Source of the DNA: AEGEAN-183 sp045563675
Lineage (GTDB): Bacteria > Pseudomonadota > Gammaproteobacteria > Magnimaribacterales > Magnimaribacteraceae
Length of the DNA: 64,000 nucleotides
Direction: 5' to 3'
NCBI GenBank assembly: GCA_045563675.1
Contig: JBJLIX010000001.1
Span: 248,001 to 312,000 of the forward strand
Shown here: piece after piece, positions 16,920 to 25,713 of the stretch
How positions within the stretch are numbered: the first letter of the stretch is position 1
How the letters are laid out: the number at the start of each line of letters is the position of its first letter
Notes under the pieces: generated by a model
Told to the model about the DNA's origin: nothing
The model's input: the letters and a program-made list of their open reading frames with translations, nothing else
Database searches by the model: none
Translations under genes and position numbers: made by a program

Positions 16920-18881
16920 TTAGTTTGAATCTAGCCAAGCCTGAAACATCAATACACTCCACAAACTATGCTCCCAATTTCTTTTTTTTGATAAATGTTC
17001 TTTCCATCTACTTTGGACCAAATTTACATCAAAGAACCCTTCTTCTTCTAATCTTTCTTCAGATAATAACTCCTCAGCCCAGTCTTTTAATGGCCCTCTA
17101 AGCCATTCGCCTAATGGTATACCAAAGCCTTGTTTAGGTCTTTCTATTAGCTCTCTTGGGACATATTTATACAAAATTTTTCTCAATATCTTCTTTCCTT
17201 CACCTCCAGATATTTTTTGATTCAAGGGTATTCTTTGAGAAAGTTCAACTATTCTATGATCTAAAAATGGTACTCTTGTTTCTAAACTAGTAGCCATAGA
17301 AGCTCTATCAACTTTAACTAAAATGTCATCTGGAAGATAAGTCGACATATCTAAATACATCATTCTTTCTTCATAAGAAAGCCCTTGTGGCCAATTAGAT
17401 TTCATTTTTATAAAGTTCTCAGGCTCTTTTGAATTCAAAACCACTTTAGAAGGATCTTCCCACTCGGAAACTAAACTGTAATAAAGGTCATCTTCATCTT
17501 TTAACCTACTCAATCTATCTGCAAATCTATGTAATTTATCTCCTAAAAAGTTAACTCTAAATTTCTTAGGGAAAAGATTTCCAATCTTGTTTAGAAGATC
17601 AGCTGAAATTAAAAGCAACAAGTAACTTAAAACAGGCCTAAGTTTTTTAGGTATAAGAGAGATTATTTTCCAAACTTTAGGGGCTTGTAGGTGCCTAACA
17701 TAACCACCAAAGAGTTCATCCCCTGCATCTCCTGATAAAACAACTGTCACATGTTTTCTTGCTATCAAGGAAACTAAATGAGTGGGTATTTGAGAAGAGT
17801 CCGCAAAGGGTTCATCATACAATTGTGGGAGCCTTGGTACTAAATCAAGTGCATCTTGATACGACAAATAATACTCAGTGTGGTTAGTCTTTAAGTGGCT
17901 AGCTACCTTTTTAGCATACTCTGCTTCATTATAATCTCCTTCTTTAAATCCAATACTAAAGGTATTTATTTTAGTTTTAGAATTTGATTGCATTAAAGAT
18001 ACAATCAATGACGAATCCACTCCCCCAGACAAGAAAGCTCCGAGAGGGACATCTGCAACTGACTGTAATTTTATTGAATCGATTAGGCTTTCTTCTAGTT
18101 GTTTTAGATTTTGTCTATCATCTAAGATTAAGTTTCTTTTTCCTTCTGATGCTACTTCTTTTAGAGACCACCAAACTGTGGTTTCTAACTTAGCTACATT
18201 ATTTTTAGTGTCATCCAAACCTAAAGATATTAAAGTCCCTGGTACAAGTTTAAAGATATTCTTATATATAGATCTTGGAGTTGGAATATAATTATGTCTC
18301 ATATAAATATTAATAGAATCCCTGTCTATTTCATTGTTAAAAAGCTTGTATTCTTTAAAGGCTTTTAATTCGGAAGCAAAAATGAAGTTTTTGTTGCTCC
18401 AACCATAATAAAGAGGCTTTTCTCCCATCCTGTCTCGAGTTAAATGCAACTTTTCTTCTTCTAAATCCCAAATTGCCATTGCAAACATACCAACACTCTT
18501 TTTGAGGGTTTGTTCAATGCCTATTAATGAAAATCCCTCTAAGATTGTCTCAGTATCTGAAGTGCCTTTCCAAATTAGTTCCTTGTCATTTTTCTCTTTA
18601 GATAAATTCTCAAATTTTTTTCTCAGCTCAAGGTGGTTATATATTTCTCCATTGAAAGAGAGGACGAATCTGCCGCAATTTGAAACCATTGGTTGATGTC
18701 CTGTATCAGAAAGATCAATTATTGATAACCTTCTATGCCCAAGTGCTAAATTTCTCTTTTCATCAAGCCATATACCTTTACTATCAGGACCTCTATGTTT
18801 AAGAGCATTTGTCATATTAGATATATAAACCTCTATTTCAGACAGATTACTATCTCCAAATATTCCTACTATTCCACACAT
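16920..18881 (-). CDS. asnB: AsnB-like glutamine amidotransferase (WbpS-like)
   Basis: The N-terminal class II glutaminase domain starts with catalytic Cys2 (MCGIVGIFG) and has GHRRLSI (48-54) and NGEIYN (77-82). The C-terminal ATP-PPi synthetase domain has SGGVDSS at 285-291 and SGDAGDELFGGY. The length (653) is normal. Asparagine synthetase is the formal family. In O-antigen loci such proteins (WbpS in P. aeruginosa O6) are linked to amidation of uronic acids, which fits the UDP-GalNAcA genes at 6.3-8.6 kb. That role is inference. The immediate neighbours are glycosyltransferases. Confidence 0.85.
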   Translation of the reverse strand: MCGIVGIFGDSNLSEIEVYISNMTNALKHRGPDSKGIWLDEKRNLALGHRRLSIIDLSDTGHQPMVSNCGRFVLSFNGEIYNHLELRKKFENLSKEKNDKELIWKGTSDTETILEGFSLIGIEQTLKKSVGMFAMAIWDLEEEKLHLTRDRMGEKPLYYGWSNKNFIFASELKAFKEYKLFNNEIDRDSINIYMRHNYIPTPRSIYKNIFKLVPGTLISLGLDDTKNNVAKLETTVWWSLKEVASEGKRNLILDDRQNLKQLEESLIDSIKLQSVADVPLGAFLSGGVDSSLIVSLMQSNSKTKINTFSIGFKEGDYNEAEYAKKVASHLKTNHTEYYLSYQDALDLVPRLPQLYDEPFADSSQIPTHLVSLIARKHVTVVLSGDAGDELFGGYVRHLQAPKVWKIISLIPKKLRPVLSYLLLLISADLLNKIGNLFPKKFRVNFLGDKLHRFADRLSRLKDEDDLYYSLVSEWEDPSKVVLNSKEPENFIKMKSNWPQGLSYEERMMYLDMSTYLPDDILVKVDRASMATSLETRVPFLDHRIVELSQRIPLNQKISGGEGKKILRKILYKYVPRELIERPKQGFGIPLGEWLRGPLKDWAEELLSEERLEEEGFFDVNLVQSRWKEHLSKKRNWEHSLWSVLMFQAWLDSN

Positions 18882-18886
18882 AAAAT

Positions 18887-19957
18887 TTAACTTAACCTAT
18901 GATTTTTAATAATTTCTTCAATTTTATTTACTACTTTCTCTACAGAATAATTTTCTTCAATTACCTTTCTGCAATCTGGAAAAATGTTATCTAGGTTTTT
19001 TCTATTCTGATATAAGTACTCAAGTGATTCTGTCCAGTCATTGGAATTCTTTATGCCAACACCTACTTTCCCTTTCTCTAACACATCCTTATTCATTCCC
19101 CAAGATGTTACGCATGCTGGTATACCGCAACTAAGATATAAAAGCATTTTATAGGAGCACTTGCCCAAAGAATATTCACTTTTTTCCATAGGCATAATTC
19201 CTATATCGAATTCATGTATATGACTCACTTCATCTTTTGCATTCCATTTACTAAATTTTATATATTTACTTAATTTCTCTAATTCCGAAGGGTATCTATC
19301 AGAAGAGATATTAAAATGGCAATTATTCTTTCCGGAAAAGAACTCTCCTAACTCATTTTCAATTTCTTTCAAATATTGAAAAGATGAAGAAGTTCCTTGC
19401 CAACCAACAACGAAACTATCTTTAGGTTTTCTTTTCTTCTCCAAAAATTTATTTACATCAACAGGCGTAGGAATTTCATATACATTTTCAGCAAATTGTT
19501 TACACCAAGAATAAAGGTAAGAATTACCAGCAAATACTATTGGAGATTTTTTTAATAAAGTTAAAGTCTTATCATGACACTGGGGTCTATTTATAAAAAT
19601 TGCATCATCAATATCTAAGATAATATTTTTTGTTATAAACCTTTCAAAAGAAGGAAAATTATCTATTAGTTCTCTTGAAATAAGTAAATAATCAGAGTCT
19701 TGAGCTTTTAATAATCTAAACAAAGTTTGGATCACATTGGCTACTTCTTGGACAAAAGCATAGTTAATTTTTATAAAAGATTTACTAATTCTTTTTTTTG
19801 GAAAGAGCTTTGCAGCTTTTTGGGAAGAAAATCTCCTTGGTAAGTCATAAACATCTATTTCTTTTTCCTTCAGGTAAGGAATTAACTGCCTTACTCTGAA
19901 CCTTGAAGATGGTGTGGTTAAATGGTCAGTCAAAGAGGTTATCTTAATTCTTTTCAT
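18887..19957 (-). CDS. Glycosyltransferase (GT-B), paralog of the 14.6-kb gene
   Basis: This GT-B glycosyltransferase has an N-terminal TTPSSRFRVRQLIPYLK segment, a DIDDAIF segment, GWQGTSSSFQYL, FDIGIMPMEKSEYSLGK and a C-terminal ENYSVEKV. The parallel with GWTGTFSS, FDIGIYPL and ENYSVES in the protein at 14632-15726 suggests an old duplication inside the island. The start overlaps the rmlD stop by 4 nt. Its position next to rmlD hints at a rhamnosyl donor, but nothing in the sequence proves that. Confidence 0.78.
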   Translation of the reverse strand: MKRIKITSLTDHLTTPSSRFRVRQLIPYLKEKEIDVYDLPRRFSSQKAAKLFPKKRISKSFIKINYAFVQEVANVIQTLFRLLKAQDSDYLLISRELIDNFPSFERFITKNIILDIDDAIFINRPQCHDKTLTLLKKSPIVFAGNSYLYSWCKQFAENVYEIPTPVDVNKFLEKKRKPKDSFVVGWQGTSSSFQYLKEIENELGEFFSGKNNCHFNISSDRYPSELEKLSKYIKFSKWNAKDEVSHIHEFDIGIMPMEKSEYSLGKCSYKMLLYLSCGIPACVTSWGMNKDVLEKGKVGVGIKNSNDWTESLEYLYQNRKNLDNIFPDCRKVIEENYSVEKVVNKIEEIIKNHRLS

Positions 19958-20832
19958 AATATTTTTTTCTTATCAAGTAAAGTATGTAAAGCTTGTCTCC
20001 AATTGTTTATTTCAAATCTAAATTCTTTTGAAAATTTATTATTATCTAAAGCAGAATAAAAGGGCCTTTTAACTTTAGTTTTATATTCATCACTTGAGCA
20101 AGGCTGTACTTCACAATCAAGTTTAAGATATCTTACAACCTCTTCAGCTAGATCATACCAACTACAAATATCTGTATTTGAAAAGTGAAAAATTTCTTTT
20201 TGCTTTGACAAAGAAAGGAAAGTTTCTGATTTAATCATATGGATTATTGCTCTAGATAAATCTATGGCAGAAGTTGGAGTTCCAAATTGATCACTAACCA
20301 CTTTCAAAGATTTATTCTTTTTTGCAAGAGAAGTTATAGTTTCTACAAAATTATTTCCAAAGCAAGAATAAAGCCAGCTTGTCCTTAAAATGATTGATTT
20401 ACAGCTGCTTTTCATAATAACTCTCTCACCACTCAATTTAGACTTGGCATAAGCACCTAAAGCATTAGTTTTATCTATTTCTAAGTAAGGATCCCTCTTC
20501 TTACCGTCAAAAACATAATCTGTACTGATATGTATAAAGGTGAAATCATATTTTTTAGCTAATTGCGATAAAAACTTAACTGCTTTGTGATTAATTTCAT
20601 AAGCTTCCTCTTGAAGGGATTCAGCACCATCAACATCTGTAAATGCTGCACAATTAATAAGAATATCTATTCTCTTAGAAGAAAAGAAATCTTCCAAGTT
20701 TTCTTTATTAGATATATTTAAGTTTTTCTTCGTCGAAAAGATAAAATTAAATTTCTTTTCTTCTTTGCTTTCTTCGAAAATATGTTTAGCTAGCTGTCCT
20801 TCAGAACCTGTGACTAAGACTGTCTTCATCAA
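19954..20832 (-). CDS. rmlD: dTDP-4-dehydrorhamnose reductase
   Basis: This is the last step of dTDP-L-rhamnose synthesis. Family motifs are clear: GSEGQLAK near the N-terminus, NCAAFTDVDGAE, STDYVFDG, YAKSKLSGE (catalytic Tyr-x3-Lys), RTSWLYS, GTPTS and RPFYSALD. It is separated by about 14 kb from rmlB-rmlA-rmlC (34.0-36.5 kb), so the pathway is split within the island. A second RmlD-like SDR lies at 24142-25029, but it lacks the RTSWLY and RP-x-S-x-LD signatures, so this gene is the better RmlD. Confidence 0.9.
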   Translation of the reverse strand: MMKTVLVTGSEGQLAKHIFEESKEEKKFNFIFSTKKNLNISNKENLEDFFSSKRIDILINCAAFTDVDGAESLQEEAYEINHKAVKFLSQLAKKYDFTFIHISTDYVFDGKKRDPYLEIDKTNALGAYAKSKLSGERVIMKSSCKSIILRTSWLYSCFGNNFVETITSLAKKNKSLKVVSDQFGTPTSAIDLSRAIIHMIKSETFLSLSKQKEIFHFSNTDICSWYDLAEEVVRYLKLDCEVQPCSSDEYKTKVKRPFYSALDNNKFSKEFRFEINNWRQALHTLLDKKKIL

Positions 20833-20839
20833 TTAAGAT

Positions 20840-21445
20840 CTACTTAGAAACTTCTAAAAGAAAATGTACATTTGAAGGAGGATATATCCAACTAAACCTT
20901 CTTTCATAGATAAATTGTGAAGATCTAGATAAATTAACCAATGGGCCTAAAACATTTGCGAAGATATGATCAACCAGAGTGTCTTTGTAAAACATAATCT
21001 TTGCATCTTTTAAAATGAATTTTGTTTCGGAATAGTATGATGGAACTTTTCTCTTCCACTGATACTCTTCATTGGTGAAATAGTGCATTGAAAAAAGTCC
21101 AAAGTTACGGACATGGGTAGGATCAGAATAATAATAGGGGTTAGCGAAGTGAGGAACTATAATCTCACAGATTCCTCCTTTAACAGTTATTCTATGAATC
21201 TCTGAAAGGAGACCAAATAAATTCTCTACATGCTCAAAAGTTTGATTGCTATATATTCTAGAAACTGAATTATCAGGTACCTCATCTAAAGGTAGATTTA
21301 GATCAGCTACCATATCTATTCCTAGACCTTCATGAATATCAAGGTTATAAAAACCTTCTTTTTTTTCATATCCTGACCCTAAATTTAAAGAAATTAATTT
21401 GTTAGCTTTAAAATCTTCGAGTATACGATCGTTAACTATTTTCAT
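20840..21445 (-). CDS. Small SAM-dependent methyltransferase
   Basis: A 201-residue methyltransferase-11 type protein has SLNLGSGYEKKEGFYNLDI as the SAM motif I and acidic loop. The motif IYSNQTFEHVEN and the GGICEIIVPHF strand follow, with an aromatic and histidine-rich segment (YYYSDPTHVRNFG). It probably methylates a sugar residue during polysaccharide assembly (inference). It lies between manC and rmlD and is transcribed with them. Confidence 0.7.
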   Translation of the reverse strand: MKIVNDRILEDFKANKLISLNLGSGYEKKEGFYNLDIHEGLGIDMVADLNLPLDEVPDNSVSRIYSNQTFEHVENLFGLLSEIHRITVKGGICEIIVPHFANPYYYSDPTHVRNFGLFSMHYFTNEEYQWKRKVPSYYSETKFILKDAKIMFYKDTLVDHIFANVLGPLVNLSRSSQFIYERRFSWIYPPSNVHFLLEVSK

Positions 21446-21483
21446 TTCTAGTTTTAAATTATTTATAAAAATTAAACTTAAAT

Positions 21484-22929
21484 TTACTCCATTCTGTCAT
21501 ATAGATCATCAAACCTTTCTATGTCTTCTTCAGAAATTTCATCACCTATCTGAACTTCTATCATCTCAAGAGGCTTTTTAAAAGGGTTTTCAAGCCTGTG
21601 TTTTACTTTTCTTTCTATAAATACAGATTGATTTTGTTTATACAACTTTCTTGTATTACCTACAGTTACATAAGCCTTCCCTGATAAAAAAGTCCAATGT
21701 TCACTTCTATGGGAATGTCTTTGTAATGACATAGAAGATCTTGGGTAAAGAGTAATTTGCTTCACCAAGACATTGGGTTCAGAAAGTAGATTTGTATAAT
21801 GACCCCAAGGTCTATGAAATAAACTCGTTGTGTCTTTATTCTTAATATTTGATCTGTTTAATATTTCTTTAAAGTTAGAATTAGAATTTAGATTAGTGAT
21901 TAATAAAGCATCCTGGGTGTCAACTACTGCTAAATTAGAAATATCTGCAACTAGAATCTCCTTCTTATTAGATAAATTAGTCTTGTAAACAAGCGTATTA
22001 TTTACGTTATGAGAATGTATATCGGATCCAAAGAAAGAGTTCTGATTCTTGTCTTTCCCTAATGACTTATAAATAGATTTCCAAGAACCTATATCTCTCC
22101 AGCCTATATTAGCTTTAATTACTTTAATGTTTGATGTTCTTTCTAGTACGGACTTATCAAAAGAATCATTTGAAACTTTAGAGAATTCTCTACTTAATAA
22201 AATGTAACTAACTTTATTTTCAGTTCTAATTGAAGAATCTTGAACAGCAGTCTTTACTAAAGAATGATCCATGTAATATTTTTTTAAGAGCTCATTAAAT
22301 GTATTTTGTTTTCCAATAAATATTCCTGTATTCCAAAGGAAATTCTTACTTTTCAAGTATTTCTTCGCAGTCCTTAAAGATGGCTTTTCTATAAATTTAT
22401 CTACTTCTTTGAATTTTTTTTTGGAAGTCTTAAATTTTATATACCCATAGTCAGCTTCTTCGTACTCTGGCTTAACTCCTATAAGAGTTATATGTTCTCC
22501 AAACCCATATTTAATCAATTTATTTAACTCCAAGATTAGCTGTGAACCCTTAGAGAAGAGATGATCTGAAGGTAGAAAGGCCAGGGGTTGATCTTTATCT
22601 ACATTTACTGAATCAAAATAATTTACAGTTGCTGATACTGCTGGTGCTGTTGATTTAGAGTTAGGTTCAAGGAGGACTGTAAATTTTCTTTTAGGGTAAA
22701 TTCTAAATAACTCCTTTTTTAATAAAGGTCTTAATTTTATATTAGATATTATTACCGGATCCTTAAAAGAAGGTTTATCAACGAGCTTTAAGATATAAGA
22801 TAAGTTTGATTCCCCCTTACCTAACAGATCATAAAACTGTTTCGGCATTGACTTCCTTGAAATTGGCCAAAGCCTTAGTCCTTCTCCTCCACAAAGAATA
22901 ACAGGTTGAATTTTAGTATTGTTACTCAT
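21484..22929 (-). CDS. manC: Mannose-1-phosphate guanylyltransferase / mannose-6-phosphate isomerase
   Basis: This bifunctional ManC/AlgA-type enzyme forms GDP-mannose. The nucleotidyltransferase domain (about 1-290) has CGGEGLRLWPISRKSMPKQF beginning at residue 13, a PSDH metal-binding segment and FIEKPS. The C-terminal cupin-like isomerase domain has RPWGHY and HSHRSEHWTFLSGKA. The length (481) is usual. No phosphomannomutase, Gmd or GDP-sugar-modifying gene is visible in the window, so the fate of GDP-mannose is not evident here. Confidence 0.92.
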   Translation of the reverse strand: MSNNTKIQPVILCGGEGLRLWPISRKSMPKQFYDLLGKGESNLSYILKLVDKPSFKDPVIISNIKLRPLLKKELFRIYPKRKFTVLLEPNSKSTAPAVSATVNYFDSVNVDKDQPLAFLPSDHLFSKGSQLILELNKLIKYGFGEHITLIGVKPEYEEADYGYIKFKTSKKKFKEVDKFIEKPSLRTAKKYLKSKNFLWNTGIFIGKQNTFNELLKKYYMDHSLVKTAVQDSSIRTENKVSYILLSREFSKVSNDSFDKSVLERTSNIKVIKANIGWRDIGSWKSIYKSLGKDKNQNSFFGSDIHSHNVNNTLVYKTNLSNKKEILVADISNLAVVDTQDALLITNLNSNSNFKEILNRSNIKNKDTTSLFHRPWGHYTNLLSEPNVLVKQITLYPRSSMSLQRHSHRSEHWTFLSGKAYVTVGNTRKLYKQNQSVFIERKVKHRLENPFKKPLEMIEVQIGDEISEEDIERFDDLYDRME

Positions 22930-22930
22930 A

Positions 22931-24139
22931 TCAAAAAGTTTCTCTTTGCTTATCTTGATCTATCTTGTTTAGACATGACTTTAATCTACTCTGTAAGGAT
23001 TTGAGATAAAAGTCTTCTACGTTCTTTTTTTTCAAACTAGACATTGGAGAAAAGACACGTCCTATCGCTTCCAGGTCATTCTCATAAAATGTATGGTCGA
23101 TAAAAAAACTGTTGTTCTCTTCATGATTAAGTAGATGATTGCTTTTATTCAATTTTATCTCTGCAATAGTATGCCCACAAACATGTGCTTCATAAAGAAG
23201 TGTGCTAACAAATCCCATAAAAATTCTTGCTTTATTGGATATTAACGAACCCTTGTCTCCTAAATATATATGCTTATTTTCTTTAAATATTCTTAAGTCA
23301 TCAGAAGGATGAGGTTTAATCACATAATTGATTTTGTTGTCTTCTAAAATCTTTGAAATATCTAATATTATCTTTGCTGTTAGATTACTTCTTGCCTTAT
23401 CTACATCTGCTCCTCCATTGCTGACAAGAACTATTTCCAAATCGCTATTATCTTTGACATTAGGAATATCAAATAAAGGTCCTAAATTTATCACTTTTAC
23501 TTTATTACCTATTTTATTAGGGGCTACTTTCTCCTGAGAATTTCCAGTAGCAAGGAAATAATCTGAATATTTTCCTTCATAAACAAAATCAGGCTTATTA
23601 ACATTAAGAAAAACTCCATGCTGCCCACAAACAGTTGTAAATTTCTTTTCTTTAGCCTCTGTAACAATTCTAAATAAAATTTCAGCTGGGTGGACATCAT
23701 TAAAATAGATTAATAAAGGTGATCCTATGCTATGAGAAATTATTTTTGTTACTTTTCTTGTTAAATGTTTTATTACTTTATGATCATTTTCAATGAAGGC
23801 TCTCATCATTTGATATTGCAAAAAACCCATATAAATGAAATTAAATCCCTTTTGAAAAGCAAATAGAACTTCTCTAAAACTTTGAACAATAATAATAGTT
23901 TCTTTTTTTGGCAAAGAAGAAATAAAATCCCTTTCTCTTGTTCCAAGTATGAAATATTTCTTTTTTCCAGTCTGCAAAGAAAAGAAACTTAAAAGTCCTT
24001 TGATCAAGATCTTTATAAATGAGGTTCCTTTTATGGTTTTATAAGTCTCTTCATCAGTAATTCTCATTTCAGGATAAGACCTATACTGCATTTCTCTTAT
24101 CTTAGAAAATTCTTTCAAAATTTTATTTTCTAATGACAT
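22931..24139 (-). CDS. Putative GT-B glycosyltransferase with KPHP motif; possible nonulosonate transferase
   Basis: I do not recognise a named family. The visible features are a GQHG segment at 172-175, a LVSNGGADVDKAR loop near 238, KPHPSD at 275-280, and FVSTLLYEA at 310-318 followed by a conserved-looking CGH. KPHP plus S-T-x3-EA near the C-terminus is typical of GT-B enzymes in the capsule-polysaccharide and CDP-glycerol-transferase groups. Because it closes the nonulosonate module, it could be the transferase that uses the CMP-activated sugar (inference). It overlaps nothing and is 1 nt from manC. Confidence 0.5.
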   Translation of the reverse strand: MSLENKILKEFSKIREMQYRSYPEMRITDEETYKTIKGTSFIKILIKGLLSFFSLQTGKKKYFILGTRERDFISSLPKKETIIIVQSFREVLFAFQKGFNFIYMGFLQYQMMRAFIENDHKVIKHLTRKVTKIISHSIGSPLLIYFNDVHPAEILFRIVTEAKEKKFTTVCGQHGVFLNVNKPDFVYEGKYSDYFLATGNSQEKVAPNKIGNKVKVINLGPLFDIPNVKDNSDLEIVLVSNGGADVDKARSNLTAKIILDISKILEDNKINYVIKPHPSDDLRIFKENKHIYLGDKGSLISNKARIFMGFVSTLLYEAHVCGHTIAEIKLNKSNHLLNHEENNSFFIDHTFYENDLEAIGRVFSPMSSLKKKNVEDFYLKSLQSRLKSCLNKIDQDKQRETF

Positions 24140-24141
24140 GA

Positions 24142-25029
24142 CTATCTCTTATAACCTTCTTGTTCATTAAAAATGCAATCTACCAAATCACTTTTAGAAG
24201 GCATTAATAGTCCAGTTTTACTTTCAATTTTGGAAGGTGATAAGCCACAAGAAATTGATCTTTCAATAGTTCCTGGTTTTAAATCTTCTTTTTTATATAT
24301 TGGTTTTATTCCTAGCTTCTTAGCTACTGCTAAATAAAAATCTCCTTTAGAAAAAACATTCTTGTTTGATATATTATAAAGACCAGAAAAATGGTGATTG
24401 AAAGAGAGTTGAAAAATTATTTCACTTAGCTGTTCACAATGCATCAAGGAAGTATAAGCATTAAAATACAACCCCACTTCCTTTGAGTTCCTTAAATTCT
24501 CTAATACCCAATCAAGGTAAGATCCTCTTGATTCAGTAAGTCCTACTATTGATGTTCTTAATATTAAAAAATCATCACCTCTCTCATTTATCTCTTTTTC
24601 TGCTAACAATTTTGATTTTGCATATTGATTTAAACCAAAAGTTTTATCTGACTCTAGATGAGCTTTTGAACCATCATCTTTATAAAAGTGATCTGTAGAG
24701 ATTTGTATAAACCTAGAACTAGATATTTTACATAGTTCTGCAAGATAGCCTGGTATAAAGCCATTTATTTCTTGGCATTCTTTAGGATTTTTTTCACAAT
24801 ATTCAAGCGAAGTTATGGCTATGCAATTTACAACAAGATCTGGATTAACCTCATTAAATAATGAGGTAATTGAATTCCTTTCAGAGAAATCACAGTAAAG
24901 ATCCTTGCCGTCTTTACTAGCTGAAAATAATTCAAAATCCTTTTTTATTATTTTTGAAGAAATATTGCTTAGATATCTGACCAAATAAGTTCCCAGCATT
25001 CCTTTGGATCCTAATACAAGAATTCTCAT
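24142..25029 (-). CDS. RmlD-like NAD(P)-dependent sugar reductase (SDR)
   Basis: This extended SDR of the RmlD fold has GSKGMLGTYL near the N-terminus, NCIAITSLEYCE, STDHFYKDD in place of STDYVFDG, and YAKSKLLAE with the catalytic Tyr-x3-Lys. It ends in a substrate domain unlike RmlD (LMHCEQLSEII). The true rmlD appears to be at 19954-20832. Its location inside the nonulosonate module, between a small glycosyltransferase and the KPHP protein, suggests a keto-sugar reduction in or near that pathway (inference). Confidence 0.7.
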   Translation of the reverse strand: MRILVLGSKGMLGTYLVRYLSNISSKIIKKDFELFSASKDGKDLYCDFSERNSITSLFNEVNPDLVVNCIAITSLEYCEKNPKECQEINGFIPGYLAELCKISSSRFIQISTDHFYKDDGSKAHLESDKTFGLNQYAKSKLLAEKEINERGDDFLILRTSIVGLTESRGSYLDWVLENLRNSKEVGLYFNAYTSLMHCEQLSEIIFQLSFNHHFSGLYNISNKNVFSKGDFYLAVAKKLGIKPIYKKEDLKPGTIERSISCGLSPSKIESKTGLLMPSKSDLVDCIFNEQEGYKR

Positions 25030-25071
25030 GTAATTTAATTTAAAAGTATTATAAGACTTATGAAGAAAGGC

Positions 25072-25713
25072 CTACAGGTGCTTAGTATTTTTATGTACAA
25101 AATGATATTTTAAGAGTCCCAAAATAAGTAATGTATTGACTTTAATAAAGTTTCCTAATCGCGTTGATTTCCTCTGGTTAACCAAAACATCTATGTTCCT
25201 TATTTTCTTTTCAAACATTTCTTCAAATTTAAACATATCTAGACCAAAACTTAATTTTGCTTCTTGATTGTGTAACTCTAGATCCCCAGCTTTTAAACCG
25301 CACATAAGATCATCAATTTCATATGTTCTTTTGTAGTATAAATTTACTATTTTCTCTCCTATTCTTTTAACGTTATTTCTTTTCCCGCATAAAAAATTAA
25401 AGGAAGAGACAGAATTGAACATTTCTTCTATTGATTTTCTATCAATTTCATTATCTCCATCAACGATCATAAATTTAGTAAATTTTAACTCTTTAATGTT
25501 TTTTAAAGCTCTTGAAATAGCCTTTTCATATCCTACTTCTTTTACATATATTACCTTCACTTTCCTCTTAGTTGCTATTTCAGCTGTCTTATCATTAGAG
25601 TCGTTATCAATTACAAAAATGTTTTCAGGACTTGAATTGATTTCTTTTAGTAAATCCAAAACAAAACCAATGTTTTCTTCTTCATTTCTTGCAGGAACAA
25701 GTATGGCTAACAT
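25072..25713 (-). CDS. Small family 2 glycosyltransferase
   Basis: This GT-A type protein of 213 residues has LVPARNEEENIG at the start, a VIDNDSNDKT nucleotide segment and MIVDGDNEID with a DxD-like Asp pair. The C-terminus is basic and slightly hydrophobic (TLLILGLLKYHF) and may touch the membrane. It is shorter than most family 2 enzymes and resembles the dolichol-phosphate-mannose-synthase-like group. Its start overlaps the neuB-family stop by 7 nt, placing it in the nonulosonate operon. Confidence 0.7.
   Translation of the reverse strand: MLAILVPARNEEENIGFVLDLLKEINSSPENIFVIDNDSNDKTAEIATKRKVKVIYVKEVGYEKAISRALKNIKELKFTKFMIVDGDNEIDRKSIEEMFNSVSSFNFLCGKRNNVKRIGEKIVNLYYKRTYEIDDLMCGLKAGDLELHNQEAKLSFGLDMFKFEEMFEKKIRNIDVLVNQRKSTRLGNFIKVNTLLILGLLKYHFVHKNTKHL

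Noticed and set aside
24142..25029. This SDR as the dTDP-rhamnose RmlD
   Set aside because: The gene at 19954-20832 carries the full RmlD signatures (STDYVFDG, RTSWLY, RP-x-YSALD), which this one lacks in part.
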